64,000 bases of DNA from Oscillospiraceae bacterium (lineage in GTDB: Bacteria; Bacillota; Clostridia; Oscillospirales; Oscillospiraceae): contig JAHHRX010000006.1 of NCBI GenBank assembly GCA_020025545.1, forward strand, positions 1-64,000. The letters run 5' to 3'. Position 1 is the stretch's first letter; the number at the start of each line of letters is the position of its first letter. Position numbers and translations under genes: made by a program. Below, one piece after another: positions 51,205 through 60,066 of this stretch. The notes below the pieces were generated by a model, which saw only the letters and a list, made by a program, of their open reading frames with translations, made no database searches and was not told the DNA's origin.

Positions 51205-52899
51205 TTACTTGGACATCTGAGCCACCAGAGCATCCAGCAGATTTTTTGCATCCTGCTCCGTCTCACCGACAGCCGTGTAATAAAATTTTACCTTGGGCTC
51301 GGTGCCGGAAGGACGAACTATGACGCTGCCCTTATCCCCCAGCACAAACTCCAGCACATTGGATTTCGGCAGGTTAATGGGGGTTTCCTCACCGGTCACC
51401 ATGTCCTTCTGCGTACGGATGCCGTAGTCACGTATTGCAGTGACATCCGCTCCGCCGATAGCCGCAGGTGCGTTGCTGCGAAGGTCGGCCATCATCTTGG
51501 CAGCCTTTTCCATGGCGTCGGAGCCGGTAAGCTCAACACTTTGGACATAAGACAGGAAATAGCCATAGTCTTTATAGAGCTCACGCAGAGCATCCAGAAC
51601 GGTCTTTCCTTCCCGCTTGAGGCTGGCAGCCATTTCGCAGACCAGCATAGAGCCGATCACGGCATCCTTATCTCTTACATAGGTGCCCTTCAGATAGCCG
51701 CAGCTTTCCTCAAAGCCGAACACAAAGCGGTTCTGCTGGTTCTTGTTTTCCAATTCCAAAATCTCACCGCCGATATACTTAAAGCCGGTGAGGACTCTCT
51801 TTATTTCCACGCCGTAGTGCGCAGCAATACGGTCAGCCAAAGGAGAGGAAACGATGCTGCGAACCACCTCTGCACCGTCAGGCAGGTTATTGCGAGCGGT
51901 GCGGGCTTTCAGAATATAATCCATCAGCATGCACCCCAGTTCATTGCCGGAGAGCTTGCGGAAGCCGTCACCGTCAGGAACAGCAATGGCAATTCTATCG
52001 GCATCAGGGTCGGTTCCAAACACAAGGTCGCAGGGGACAGTACGGGCAATTTTGTAGCTTTCATTGAGGGCGGCATCGGTTTCGGGGTTGGGATACTCGC
52101 AGGTCTTAAAATCGCCGTCAGGCTTCTCTTGGCAGGATACCACGGTCACATTGACGCCCAGCCGTCCGAGAATCTCACGGACAGGCTCGTTTCCGGTGCC
52201 ACACAGAGGCGTATAGACCACATTGAGATGTGCATCCCGGATAGATTCAGGATCGACAGATTCGTTGAGGACAGTCTGATAGTAGCGCTCCCACAGCTCT
52301 TGATCGATGTAGGAGATCTTTCCTTCTGCCATGAAGGCATCGAAGGATTTTTCTTCCGGAATGAAGAAATCGATTTGGGAGATCTTTTCGGTGACGATAG
52401 CGGCGGGTTCATCCGTCATCTGGCAGCCGTCGGGGCCGTAGCACTTGACACCGTTATAGGCACCGGCATTATGGCTTGCAGAAATAACGATGCCGCAGCC
52501 GCAGCCCAGCTCCCGGACAGCGTAGGAAAGCATGGGAGTGGGGGCAAGGCGATCATAGAGGTAAGTGTGGATTCCTGCCTCAGCGAAGGCAACGGCACAC
52601 ACCTCGGCAAACAGCTGAGAATTATGCCGAGAGTCATATCCGATTGCAGCCTTTTGGGGCAGATCGGTGCAGGAAAGCCATGCGGCCATACCCTGGGCAG
52701 CACGGCGGACAGTATAGCGGTTCAGGCGGTTGCTTCCCGCACCCATGATGCCGCGCATACCGGCAGTACCGAATTGCAAGTCGCTGCCAAAGCGCCCCTT
52801 CAACTCTTCTTCATCGTGTTCGATAGATGCCAGTTCCTTCTTTACATCCTCGGGAAGATTGGCATTGCACCAAAACTGATAGCGATCCATATAATTCAT
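51205..52899 (-). CDS. pgm: Phosphoglucomutase/phosphomannomutase family protein
   Basis: Interconverts hexose 1- and 6-phosphates. The 564-aa protein has the substrate start GTAGMRGIMGAGSNR, the phosphoserine loop ISASHNAGAYNG, the metal loop GTDPDADRI and the sugar loop FGFEESCGYL; the phosphate-binding loop reads RPSGTEPKVKFY. Length fits the long PgcA-type mutases of Firmicutes. The ATG at 52899 follows GGGAGG. It supplies glucose 1-phosphate for polymers or feeds glycogen carbon into glycolysis. Confidence 0.93.
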   Translation of the reverse strand: MNYMDRYQFWCNANLPEDVKKELASIEHDEEELKGRFGSDLQFGTAGMRGIMGAGSNRLNRYTVRRAAQGMAAWLSCTDLPQKAAIGYDSRHNSQLFAEVCAVAFAEAGIHTYLYDRLAPTPMLSYAVRELGCGCGIVISASHNAGAYNGVKCYGPDGCQMTDEPAAIVTEKISQIDFFIPEEKSFDAFMAEGKISYIDQELWERYYQTVLNESVDPESIRDAHLNVVYTPLCGTGNEPVREILGRLGVNVTVVSCQEKPDGDFKTCEYPNPETDAALNESYKIARTVPCDLVFGTDPDADRIAIAVPDGDGFRKLSGNELGCMLMDYILKARTARNNLPDGAEVVRSIVSSPLADRIAAHYGVEIKRVLTGFKYIGGEILELENKNQQNRFVFGFEESCGYLKGTYVRDKDAVIGSMLVCEMAASLKREGKTVLDALRELYKDYGYFLSYVQSVELTGSDAMEKAAKMMADLRSNAPAAIGGADVTAIRDYGIRTQKDMVTGEETPINLPKSNVLEFVLGDKGSVIVRPSGTEPKVKFYYTAVGETEQDAKNLLDALVAQMSK

Positions 52900-52926
52900 T
52901 TTTATGCCTCCCTGTAATGTGAAAAA

Positions 52927-52950
52927 CAGCTCAATAATTCAATTGAGCTG
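52927..52950 (-). terminator. Terminator after the coiled-coil gene
   Basis: CAGCTCAA/TTGAGCTG arms with an 8-nt loop; TTTTTC follows on the minus strand. Confidence 0.8.
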
Positions 52951-52959
52951 CTTTCGGAA

Positions 52960-53463
52960 TTAGTTTTCAGTTTCTGCTGCTTCAGTGCTGCGGTTTTCCT
53001 GAGCCTCGGTAAGGGCACGGAACTTTGCCCGGGTATCCTTCACCTCTGCAAGAGACTGGGCAATTGCCTCCTGAGTACGGCGCAGTGCATCGTCCATATA
53101 GTCGTTGCTGGCCTTGCGCAGATCAGCAATCCGGCCCTGGGTCTTGATAACCATTTCCTGACACTGACGGCGTGCCTCCTGATAAATGGCTTCCTCCGCA
53201 ACCAGCTCCTTGGCCTTCTGCTGAGCCTGACGAACAATGCCCTCCGCTTCACGGCGTGCCTGTCCAATCAGCTCATTGCGGGACTCAACAATGGTGCGGG
53301 ACTGCTTCAGCTCAGCAGGCAGCTGGGCGATGATTTCATCCAGCATATCCAGCACCTTATCCCGCTCCAAAATGCACTTATCGGCACCCAAAGGCAGTGC
53401 CCGTGCGTCCTGGATCATATCGTACAGGGCGCTGATAATATCTTCAATGTGTTGATCGTTCAT
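52960..53463 (-). CDS. Coiled-coil protein downstream of coaD
   Basis: A 167-aa soluble protein, highly charged, with a long predicted coiled coil (about residues 50-150, rich in Ala, Glu, Gln and Arg, as in GQARREAEGIVRQAQQKAKELV). It resembles ATP-synthase b-like or DivIVA-like helices found next to coaD-rsmD in Clostridia, but no enzyme motif is present. Its start overlaps the coaD stop by 4 bases. Function unknown. Confidence 0.65.
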   Translation of the reverse strand: MNDQHIEDIISALYDMIQDARALPLGADKCILERDKVLDMLDEIIAQLPAELKQSRTIVESRNELIGQARREAEGIVRQAQQKAKELVAEEAIYQEARRQCQEMVIKTQGRIADLRKASNDYMDDALRRTQEAIAQSLAEVKDTRAKFRALTEAQENRSTEAAETEN

Positions 53464-53963
53464 ATTCTATTTCCTCCTTGATGTATGGTAGAAACTCGTT
53501 CTTTAAAGTCATCTATGATCTCTTCCGGCAAAAAATCGGATAAATCCACATCGTAGGATGCCAGTTCCTTTACCATGCTGGAGCTCATATACATGTACTG
53601 ATGCTCCGCTGTCAGGAACATGGTGTCCAGATTGGGGTTGATTTTATGGTTGATCATAGCCATCTGGAATTCATTCTCAAAGTCCGATCCTGCACGCAGT
53701 CCCTTAACGATGACGCAGCTGCCTTTTCGCTTTGCGTACTCAGCCAGCAGTTCATGGGAGCCATCTACTTCCACATTCGGAAGATCGGCTGTAACACGCC
53801 GGATAAGCGCTACCCGCTCGTCCAAAGTGAACATGGGATTTTTTCCTGCATTCACCATAACACAAACAATCAGCTTGTCAAAAATTTTAGAAGAGCGTCG
53901 AATGATATTCAGGTGGCCGCTGGTAATCGGATCAAAGCTGCCCGGATAAATGGCAATTTTCAT
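53460..53963 (-). CDS. coaD: Pantetheine-phosphate adenylyltransferase
   Basis: Makes dephospho-CoA from 4'-phosphopantetheine and ATP, the penultimate step of coenzyme A synthesis. The 167-aa protein has AIYPGSFDPITSGHLNII (T/HxGH nucleotidyltransferase motif), VKGLRAGSDFENE and YMYMSSSMVKELA, all standard. It overlaps rsmD upstream by 4 bases in the conserved rsmD-coaD pair. Confidence 0.96.
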   Translation of the reverse strand: MKIAIYPGSFDPITSGHLNIIRRSSKIFDKLIVCVMVNAGKNPMFTLDERVALIRRVTADLPNVEVDGSHELLAEYAKRKGSCVIVKGLRAGSDFENEFQMAMINHKINPNLDTMFLTAEHQYMYMSSSMVKELASYDVDLSDFLPEEIIDDFKERVSTIHQGGNRI

Positions 53964-54520
53964 AGTACATCCTCTGCACCGTTTTTACGGTACAACGTCA
54001 GCAACGTGCTGCCGTATTTATAATCTTTAGAACGGGTAAAGCCGGGAAGATTCCACGGAAGCTCCTTCCCAACAGGGCGTTCCGCAACTATTATACCACC
54101 AGATTCCAAAATGTCAATTTCCGATAGCTTTTTCAGCGCATTTTCCAGAAAAATTTCGGCGTATGGCGGATCCAGAAAGATTATATCGAATGTTTCTTTG
54201 CAACCGTTAAGATAATCCAGATAATCGCTGCGAATCACCCGACCGGCGCTTTCCATGCCGGTACGACGCAGATTTTCCCGAATAACCCGGCAAGGCTTCT
54301 CCCCTGCATCCACGATGACAGCGCTTTTGGCTCCTCGGCTGAGGGCCTCAATGGCGAGCTGTCCGGTTCCGCCGAAAAGGTCCAGAACTCGTGTCAGAGG
54401 CAGGTCAAACTGTATGATGCTGAACAGGGCTTCTTTCACCCGATCTCCGGTAGGACGGGTCTGCATTCCCTCCGGTGCTTTCAGGGCAACACCCTTTGCT
54501 TTTCCTGCAATCACTCTCAT
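53960..54520 (-). CDS. rsmD: 16S rRNA (guanine966-N2)-methyltransferase RsmD
   Basis: Methylates G966 of 16S rRNA. The 186-aa protein has MRVIAGKAKG, TRPTGDRVKEALF, the SAM motif VLDLFGGTGQLAIEALSRGA and catalytic FLDPPYAE. It overlaps uvrC upstream and coaD downstream by 4 bases each, so the four genes form one coupled unit. Confidence 0.95.
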   Translation of the reverse strand: MRVIAGKAKGVALKAPEGMQTRPTGDRVKEALFSIIQFDLPLTRVLDLFGGTGQLAIEALSRGAKSAVIVDAGEKPCRVIRENLRRTGMESAGRVIRSDYLDYLNGCKETFDIIFLDPPYAEIFLENALKKLSEIDILESGGIIVAERPVGKELPWNLPGFTRSKDYKYGSTLLTLYRKNGAEDVL

Positions 54521-56346
54521 GTGCTTTCTTCCTCTTTCGTTGGGTGAAAATGTTTATATACCGCCATGGCAGCATCTCTTGGGAGAAGCCGCTCCAAGTC
54601 ATAGAGGGGCGCTTCCCGGATGGCGGCGATGGATTTATACTTTTTCAGCAGCTCCTGCTTGCGCTTGGTGCCGATATGCTCAATGGAATCCAGCTCCGAA
54701 TATTTGAGCCTGCGGCTTCTAAGCTGGCGGTGATAGGTAATCGCAAAGCGGTGGGTCTCCTCCTGAATGTTCCCGACAAGGGCAAACACGCTTTGGTTGC
54801 CGTCAATTCCGATCTCTCCTCCGTCAGCCGTCACCAGTGCCCGTGTGCGATGGCGATTGTCCTTCACCATGCCGAACACAGGGAAAGACAGTCCCAGCGC
54901 CTGCAGCGCCTGTATAGCCACATTGGCATGGGTGATGCCGCCGTCAATCAGGAGAAGATCCGGTGTTTCCGTAAAGCCCTTGTCCCCTGCCTTATAGTGC
55001 GTAAACCGCCGGGTAAGGATTTGATGCATGGAAGCGTAATCGTCCTGCCCTGCCATATCCTGAAGCTGAAAGCGCTTATACTCGGACTTTTTCGGTTTTC
55101 CGTTTTCAAATACCACCATACTGGCAACAATATCAGTACCGGAAATATTGGAAATATCGTAGGATTCAATGCGCTTGGGCGGATCCATCGCCAGCATTTT
55201 TCCCAGTTGCAGCAAGGCACCCATTGCCTTTTCCTCTTTATCTGTAAGCCGCTCCGCTTCTTCCAGTGCGTTTTTGTTGGCAAGATCCACCAGATGTGCG
55301 CTGTCCCCCCGCTGAGGTACATGGAGCTTGGGTCCACGGCCGGTCTGCTGCTCCAGCAGCTGGGAAAACAGATCTCCGTCCTCAATTTCAAATGGCAGCA
55401 GTACCCGCTTGGGAGCGATACCGCGGCTGAGATAAAACTGTTTCAGCAAACTGGATACAGCTTCTGCTTTGTCATCCGGCACAGGAAAAACCTCGTAATC
55501 CTTATCAAGCAGGTTGCCTCCGCTGAAATGGAGCACTGCAAAGCAGGCTTTCGTTCCGGTCTGTCCGTACCCCACCACATCCGTATCCGCAAGGGAGCCG
55601 GCTGTTACCAGCTGGCGCTGTCCGAGTGCTTCTACAGCATTGAGCCGATCCCTCAGACTGGCAGCCAGTTCAAATTTGAGTTCCTCCGCCGCATCCAGCA
55701 TCTGTGTTCGGATTTGTTCTGCTACGGCTTTGTAATTACCCTGCAAAAGCTGCCGTGCCTGCTCCATTCGCTCCCTATATTCTATCTGGGAGCGGCTGGC
55801 CTGACACCATCCGGCGCAGCGGTTCATGTGATAATTCAGGCAGGGACGGCCTTTGCCCACATCTCGGGGAAACTCTTTACTGCATCCGGGCAGTTTTAAA
55901 GTAATCCCAATTGCCTCTATCGCGCTGTTTGTGACGCCGCGGCTTCCGTAAGGGCCGAAATACTCTGCACCGTCGTGGGCAATCTTGCTCACCAGCGTGA
56001 TTTTAGGGTACTGTTCTCTCATGTCCAGCCGCAAATAGGGATAACCCTTATCGTCTTTCAGAAGGATGTTGTATTTCGGCATATAGCGCTTGATAAGGGA
56101 ACATTCCAGCACCAGCGCTTCAAATTCCGAAGCCGCAACAATCACATCGAAGTGATCAATCTTGCTGACCATCAGGCGGGTTTTGGGCGTATGGGAAGCG
56201 GTATCCTGAAAATACTGGCTCACCCGGTTCTTGAGTTTTTTGGCCTTGCCCACATAAATAACTTTGTCCGTCTTATCCCGCATGATATACACACCGGGAG
56301 CAAAGGGCAGGGTCAGCGCCTTGTCTTTCAGTTCATCATAAGTCAT
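54517..56346 (-). CDS. uvrC: Excinuclease ABC subunit UvrC
   Basis: Makes both incisions in nucleotide excision repair. The 609-aa protein has the N-terminal GIY-YIG domain (PGVYIMRDKTDKVIYVGKAK), a Cys-containing CLNYHMNRCAGWC, a UVR motif, an RNase H-like C-terminal nuclease (YDISNISGTDIVASMVVF, LLIDGGITH) and a final helix-hairpin-helix (IGTKRKQELLKKY). It is first of uvrC-rsmD-coaD-coiled coil, placed after the HPr terminator. Confidence 0.95.
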   Translation of the reverse strand: MTYDELKDKALTLPFAPGVYIMRDKTDKVIYVGKAKKLKNRVSQYFQDTASHTPKTRLMVSKIDHFDVIVAASEFEALVLECSLIKRYMPKYNILLKDDKGYPYLRLDMREQYPKITLVSKIAHDGAEYFGPYGSRGVTNSAIEAIGITLKLPGCSKEFPRDVGKGRPCLNYHMNRCAGWCQASRSQIEYRERMEQARQLLQGNYKAVAEQIRTQMLDAAEELKFELAASLRDRLNAVEALGQRQLVTAGSLADTDVVGYGQTGTKACFAVLHFSGGNLLDKDYEVFPVPDDKAEAVSSLLKQFYLSRGIAPKRVLLPFEIEDGDLFSQLLEQQTGRGPKLHVPQRGDSAHLVDLANKNALEEAERLTDKEEKAMGALLQLGKMLAMDPPKRIESYDISNISGTDIVASMVVFENGKPKKSEYKRFQLQDMAGQDDYASMHQILTRRFTHYKAGDKGFTETPDLLLIDGGITHANVAIQALQALGLSFPVFGMVKDNRHRTRALVTADGGEIGIDGNQSVFALVGNIQEETHRFAITYHRQLRSRRLKYSELDSIEHIGTKRKQELLKKYKSIAAIREAPLYDLERLLPRDAAMAVYKHFHPTKEEEST

Positions 56347-56362
56347 AGCATCACCTAAAAAT

Positions 56363-56398
56363 ACCGCCTCAATGCAGAAATTCGAGCATTGAGGCGGT
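56363..56398 (-). terminator. Terminator after the HPr-like gene
   Basis: ACCGCCTCAATGC and its complement form a 13-bp stem with a 10-nt loop; TATTTTTAGG follows on the minus strand. Confidence 0.88.
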
Positions 56399-56413
56399 TA
56401 ACGCACGGTTATA

Positions 56414-56674
56414 TCAATAAACATCCCGCTTGAGCAGAGCTTCCAGAGCGGTTACTGCAGCCTCTTCATCAGAACCTGCCGCAGACAGTGTCACGGTAGC
56501 TCCGGTCACGATCCCCAGAGACATAATGCCCAAAAGACTTTTGGCGTTCATCTTGCGATTTTCAGATTCCAGCCAAATACTGCTTTCAAACTCGTTCGCC
56601 TTCTGCACAAAGTATGTAGCCTGCTTGTTGTGCAGACCGGATTCGCAGCGAACTACGATTTCTTTACTAAACAT
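56414..56674 (-). CDS. HPr-like phosphocarrier protein with an altered active-site loop
   Basis: HPr passes phosphate from Enzyme I to PTS IIA proteins and, as HPr-Ser46-P, acts in catabolite control. The 86-aa protein has His15 and Ser46 (NAKSLLGIMSLG), both conserved in position. The loop around His15 reads GLHNKQA instead of GxHARPA, so Arg17 and Pro18 are replaced by Lys and Gln. It may be a functional variant or a regulatory paralogue. The ATG at 56674 follows AAGGAG. It is monocistronic. Confidence 0.85.
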   Translation of the reverse strand: MFSKEIVVRCESGLHNKQATYFVQKANEFESSIWLESENRKMNAKSLLGIMSLGIVTGATVTLSAAGSDEEAAVTALEALLKRDVY

Positions 56675-56691
56675 ACGATACACTCCTTATC

Positions 56692-56717
56692 ATTCTTTCT
56701 CTTATTGAGGAAAGAAT
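56692..56717 (-). promoter_or_regulatory. Leader hairpin of the HPr-like gene
   Basis: ATTCTTTC and GAAAGAAT arms (8 bp) with a 10-nt loop between promoter and ribosome-binding site; the role is unknown. Confidence 0.4.
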
Positions 56718-56729
56718 CGACTTATATAT

Positions 56730-56757
56730 ATGATAGCAAATTTCACTAAAAAGTCAA
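56730..56757 (-). promoter_or_regulatory. Promoter of the HPr-like gene
   Basis: Minus strand TTGACT (56752-56757), 16-bp spacer, TATCAT (56730-56735) with a TTTGC extension. Confidence 0.72.
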
Positions 56758-56788
56758 CCGAAAACAAATTTCTTTTCCGAAAAGGCCA

Positions 56789-59164
56789 TCAGCGGAATTC
56801 GGCGATGGTTACGCCATCCTCTCCCTCGCCGTAAACACCCAGCCGGAAGGACTTAATAAACTTGTTCTTTTTCAGTTCCTTTTGTACAGCAGTCCGCAGA
56901 ACACCTGTACCTTTACCGTGGATGATCCGAACGGATTGGAGGTTAGCGCGCATGGCTTCGTCCAAATACCGATCCAGCACGCAGATAGCCTCCACCGCAT
57001 CCATGCCTCGCAGATCCACTTCGGCCGGCATGGAGGAGAGTTTCATTTCCCTGCCGGAATGGGCAGGATGTCCCTTCTGCTTGTAGGGATTCTCGGATTC
57101 CAGAAGATACACTTCCTCGGGCTTTACGGTCATTTTCAGAATACCTGCCTGCAGAAGGTAGGTTCCATCCTTGTTGATGGCGATGACGCTTGCCTTAGTT
57201 CCCAGCTTGAGAATCTCCACCGTGTCCCCTACCAGAACGCTCCGCTTGGGCTCCGGTCGCTTTTCTTCCTTGCGGGATACTCTGAGTTTACTTTCGGCTT
57301 CGTTAAGACTTCTACGCAGTTCCGCCTGCCGCTGATTTATGCCGGTGGTGTCGGCGCTGTCTTGAAGCTGCTTTTTAAATGCTTTCAATTCATCGGAAGC
57401 GGCATTTGCGGTTCTGCGGGCATCTTCAATAATCTGCTGTGCCTCACGGCGGGCGGCTTCCAGAGCCTTGTCCTTTTCGCGCTGAAGCTGCGCACTGTAA
57501 TCCTCGCTCTGGCGTTTGATTTTTTCGGTCTCCAGCCGCAGCTTTTCTGCCTCATAGCGGGCAGCTTCCATCTGCTGACGCTGGGTTTCCAGCTGCGAAA
57601 GTACATCTTCAAAGTCCTTGTCGCTCTTGCCCACCAGATCCGCAGCTTCCTTCAGAATGTCCTCCGAAAGTCCCAGACGTCTGGAAATGGCAAAGGCATT
57701 GGATTTACCGGGAATGCCGATCAGCAGCTTGTAGGTAGGCTGGAGTGTCTCTACATTGAACTCGCAGGATGCATTGATAACGCCGGCAGTGCGCATGGCA
57801 TAGAGCTTCAGCTCCGCATAGTGGGTGGTCGCTACTACACGGCTGCCCATCTTGCGGCAGTATTCAATGAGCGCAATGGCCAGAGCCGCCCCCTCAGCAG
57901 GGTCAGTACCGGCACCCAGCTCATCAAAGAGAACCAGTGTCCTGTCGGAACACTCTGCCACTACATCCACGATTGTGCGCATATGGCTGGAAAATGTAGA
58001 AAGGCTCTGGGCTATGGACTGCTCGTCGCCGATATCCGCAAGAATTGCATCAAAAGTGGAAAGGGTACTGCCGTCCCCTGCCGGAACATGGAGGCCGCAC
58101 TCTGCCATCAGGGTCAGCAGACCGATGGTTTTAAGAGTGACGGTTTTACCGCCGGTATTGGGGCCGGTAATAATCATGGTGTCAAAATCCGTGCCGATAT
58201 GCAGAGAAATGGGCACTACTTTCGCTGAATCAATCAGCGGATGGCGTGCATTGCGCAGCTGCACCCGCCCCTCGTCGTTCATAATGGGAGGCCATGCACG
58301 CATTCGGTAGGCAAGCTTAGCTTTTGCAAAAATCACATCCAGCCGGACAAGGATGGAAACCGTCAGGGTAATATCCTCCCGGTGGGCGGCGGCTTCTGCG
58401 GAAAGCTCCGCAAGGATTCGCTCGATTTCTTTCTTTTCCTTAAGTTCCAGCTCCCGCAAGGCATTGTTGGCGTTGACCGCGGACATAGGCTCGACAAAAT
58501 AGGTAGAGCCTGTGGCGGACACATCGTGCACCATACCCGGCACATCTGCCTTGTGCTCGCTCTTCACGGGCACTACATACCGCCCTTGGCGGATGGTGAT
58601 GATAGGATCCCGCAGAAATTTGGAATATGCAGGGGAAGAGATGATTTTTTGCAGACCGTCTTTGATTTTTGCGGACTGGATCCGCATATGGCGGCGGATA
58701 TCCGCCAGCTCAGGGCTGGCAGAATCCGCAATTTCCTCTTCCGAAAGAATGGCACCATAGATGCGGTCTTCCAGATATTTATTGGGAGTTATTGCCTGAA
58801 ACAGGGGATCCAGCACTGTGGCCTTCTCCTCTTCGTCACAGTAGCCCTTCACAGTGCGGGCGCACCGCAGTACGGCGGCGATATGTAAAAGCTCCACGGG
58901 CTGCAGACTGCCGCCGCGGTCTGCGCGCTCCAATGCCGCAGACACATCCGATACTCCGGCAAAAGAAGGGTTTCCCTTCCGGGAGCAGAGGTCAGAGGCT
59001 GCGGTAGTTTCATCCAGTAAGGTTTGCACATCCTCAAGATCATGCGCAGGACGCAGCTTCAGGCAGGCAGCTTTGCCTGCTTCACTGCCTGCACATTCCG
59101 CAAGAAGCGCCAAAACCTGATCCAGTTCCAGCTTGTGCAGGGATTTTTCGTATAACTGAGACAT
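56789..59164 (-). CDS. mutS2: Endonuclease MutS2
   Basis: A MutS-like ATPase and nuclease; family members limit recombination and act on collided ribosomes. The 791-aa protein has an ATPase core with GPNTGGKTVTLKT, FDELGAGTDPAEGAA and TTHYAELK, then a long coiled coil (about 510-640) and a C-terminal Smr domain (VDLRGMDAVEAI, IHGKGTGVLR). It lacks the mismatch-recognition domain of MutS. It ends the yqfC-to-recO run, 10 bases after recO. Confidence 0.95.
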   Translation of the reverse strand: MSQLYEKSLHKLELDQVLALLAECAGSEAGKAACLKLRPAHDLEDVQTLLDETTAASDLCSRKGNPSFAGVSDVSAALERADRGGSLQPVELLHIAAVLRCARTVKGYCDEEEKATVLDPLFQAITPNKYLEDRIYGAILSEEEIADSASPELADIRRHMRIQSAKIKDGLQKIISSPAYSKFLRDPIITIRQGRYVVPVKSEHKADVPGMVHDVSATGSTYFVEPMSAVNANNALRELELKEKKEIERILAELSAEAAAHREDITLTVSILVRLDVIFAKAKLAYRMRAWPPIMNDEGRVQLRNARHPLIDSAKVVPISLHIGTDFDTMIITGPNTGGKTVTLKTIGLLTLMAECGLHVPAGDGSTLSTFDAILADIGDEQSIAQSLSTFSSHMRTIVDVVAECSDRTLVLFDELGAGTDPAEGAALAIALIEYCRKMGSRVVATTHYAELKLYAMRTAGVINASCEFNVETLQPTYKLLIGIPGKSNAFAISRRLGLSEDILKEAADLVGKSDKDFEDVLSQLETQRQQMEAARYEAEKLRLETEKIKRQSEDYSAQLQREKDKALEAARREAQQIIEDARRTANAASDELKAFKKQLQDSADTTGINQRQAELRRSLNEAESKLRVSRKEEKRPEPKRSVLVGDTVEILKLGTKASVIAINKDGTYLLQAGILKMTVKPEEVYLLESENPYKQKGHPAHSGREMKLSSMPAEVDLRGMDAVEAICVLDRYLDEAMRANLQSVRIIHGKGTGVLRTAVQKELKKNKFIKSFRLGVYGEGEDGVTIAEFR

Positions 59165-59174
59165 AGTATTTCTC

Positions 59175-59918
59175 CTAAATCAGCAGAGATTTATAAAAAT
59201 CAAGGGTAGAAAACCCACGCTCCAGCTGAGTTGTAAAGTAAGCTTCGGCGATTTGACTGAGTTGCTGCTGGGTTTCGGTGCCGACGGAAAAACCGAACAG
59301 CTTTTTGGGCGAGCATAGGGTTATGTAGCGCATTGCTTCTATGGTTCCCTCTGCAACCGGCATCCGGATTCCGTCAGAATCGGCGCTGCGGCACCCACGA
59401 CATTCCAGACGGCCTGCGGAAAGGTCAAACAGCTCCGGTGTCTGACAGCCGCAGACATGGCATCCGAACAAATCCGGCTGATAACCTCCAAGGCAGGCAG
59501 AACGCAGTTCAAATACCGCCTTCACCTTATCCTCGGGGACATTCAGTCTGGAAAGGCCGTAAAGGCAGTTGAGCACAAGGCTCAAAAGCTCCGGGTTCGG
59601 CAGATCTTCCTGAGAAAGTACCTCTGCCGCCTGAGCAAAATAAGTCCCAAGGGAAAGCTTGGTAAGATCACGGCGCAGATCCTGAAACAGCTCGATCGAT
59701 GCCGCTTCGTTGATGGTGTACATTCCCCGGTATTCAAACAAAGTAAAATCCCCGTAGGCAAGCAACTGGCAGGGTGCAATCAGCGGACTGTTTTTTCGCC
59801 GCAGTCCCCGGGCTTTTACTGTGAGCTTGCCGTGATCCGGTGTAAGCAGCGTGAGCAGGGCATCTCTCTCATTGTAATCCGTTACCCGAATCACCAAGCC
59901 CTGAATCGTCAAATACAT
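59175..59918 (-). CDS. recO: DNA repair protein RecO
   Basis: A RecFOR-pathway mediator that loads RecA onto SSB-coated DNA. The 247-aa protein has an N-terminal OB fold (TIQGLVIRVTDYNERDALLTLL, GKLTVKARGLRR), a helical middle and a zinc finger (CHVCGC and CRGC around residues 150-180). The ATG at 59918 follows GGAGG. Its first 50 bases overlap the yqzL-like gene in another frame. Confidence 0.93.
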   Translation of the reverse strand: MYLTIQGLVIRVTDYNERDALLTLLTPDHGKLTVKARGLRRKNSPLIAPCQLLAYGDFTLFEYRGMYTINEAASIELFQDLRRDLTKLSLGTYFAQAAEVLSQEDLPNPELLSLVLNCLYGLSRLNVPEDKVKAVFELRSACLGGYQPDLFGCHVCGCQTPELFDLSAGRLECRGCRSADSDGIRMPVAEGTIEAMRYITLCSPKKLFGFSVGTETQQQLSQIAEAYFTTQLERGFSTLDFYKSLLI

Positions 59919-60012
59919 GCTTTGCCTCCAAATTCATCGCCCGGGTATAGGCGATGTAAGCCTCCGGTGCGCCGGTCTCAACAAAAAGAGTCCAATAATC
60001 ACTTGCTCTCAT
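59869..60012 (-). CDS. yqzL: YqzL family small protein
   Basis: A 47-aa protein, the exact length of Bacillus YqzL, and in the same place between era and recO. It starts MRASDYWTLFVETGAPEAYIAY, matching the W-x-x-F-x-x-T-G-x-x-x-x-Y pattern of the family. The ATG at 60012 follows GGAGGG. It overlaps recO by 50 bases out of frame. The function is unknown. Confidence 0.75.
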   Translation of the reverse strand: MRASDYWTLFVETGAPEAYIAYTRAMNLEAKHVFDDSGLGDSGNGLQ

Positions 60013-60066
60013 GGTCATCCCTCCGGCACTAGTTTGAGCCGTCCGGGGGAATATCACTCATGGAAA

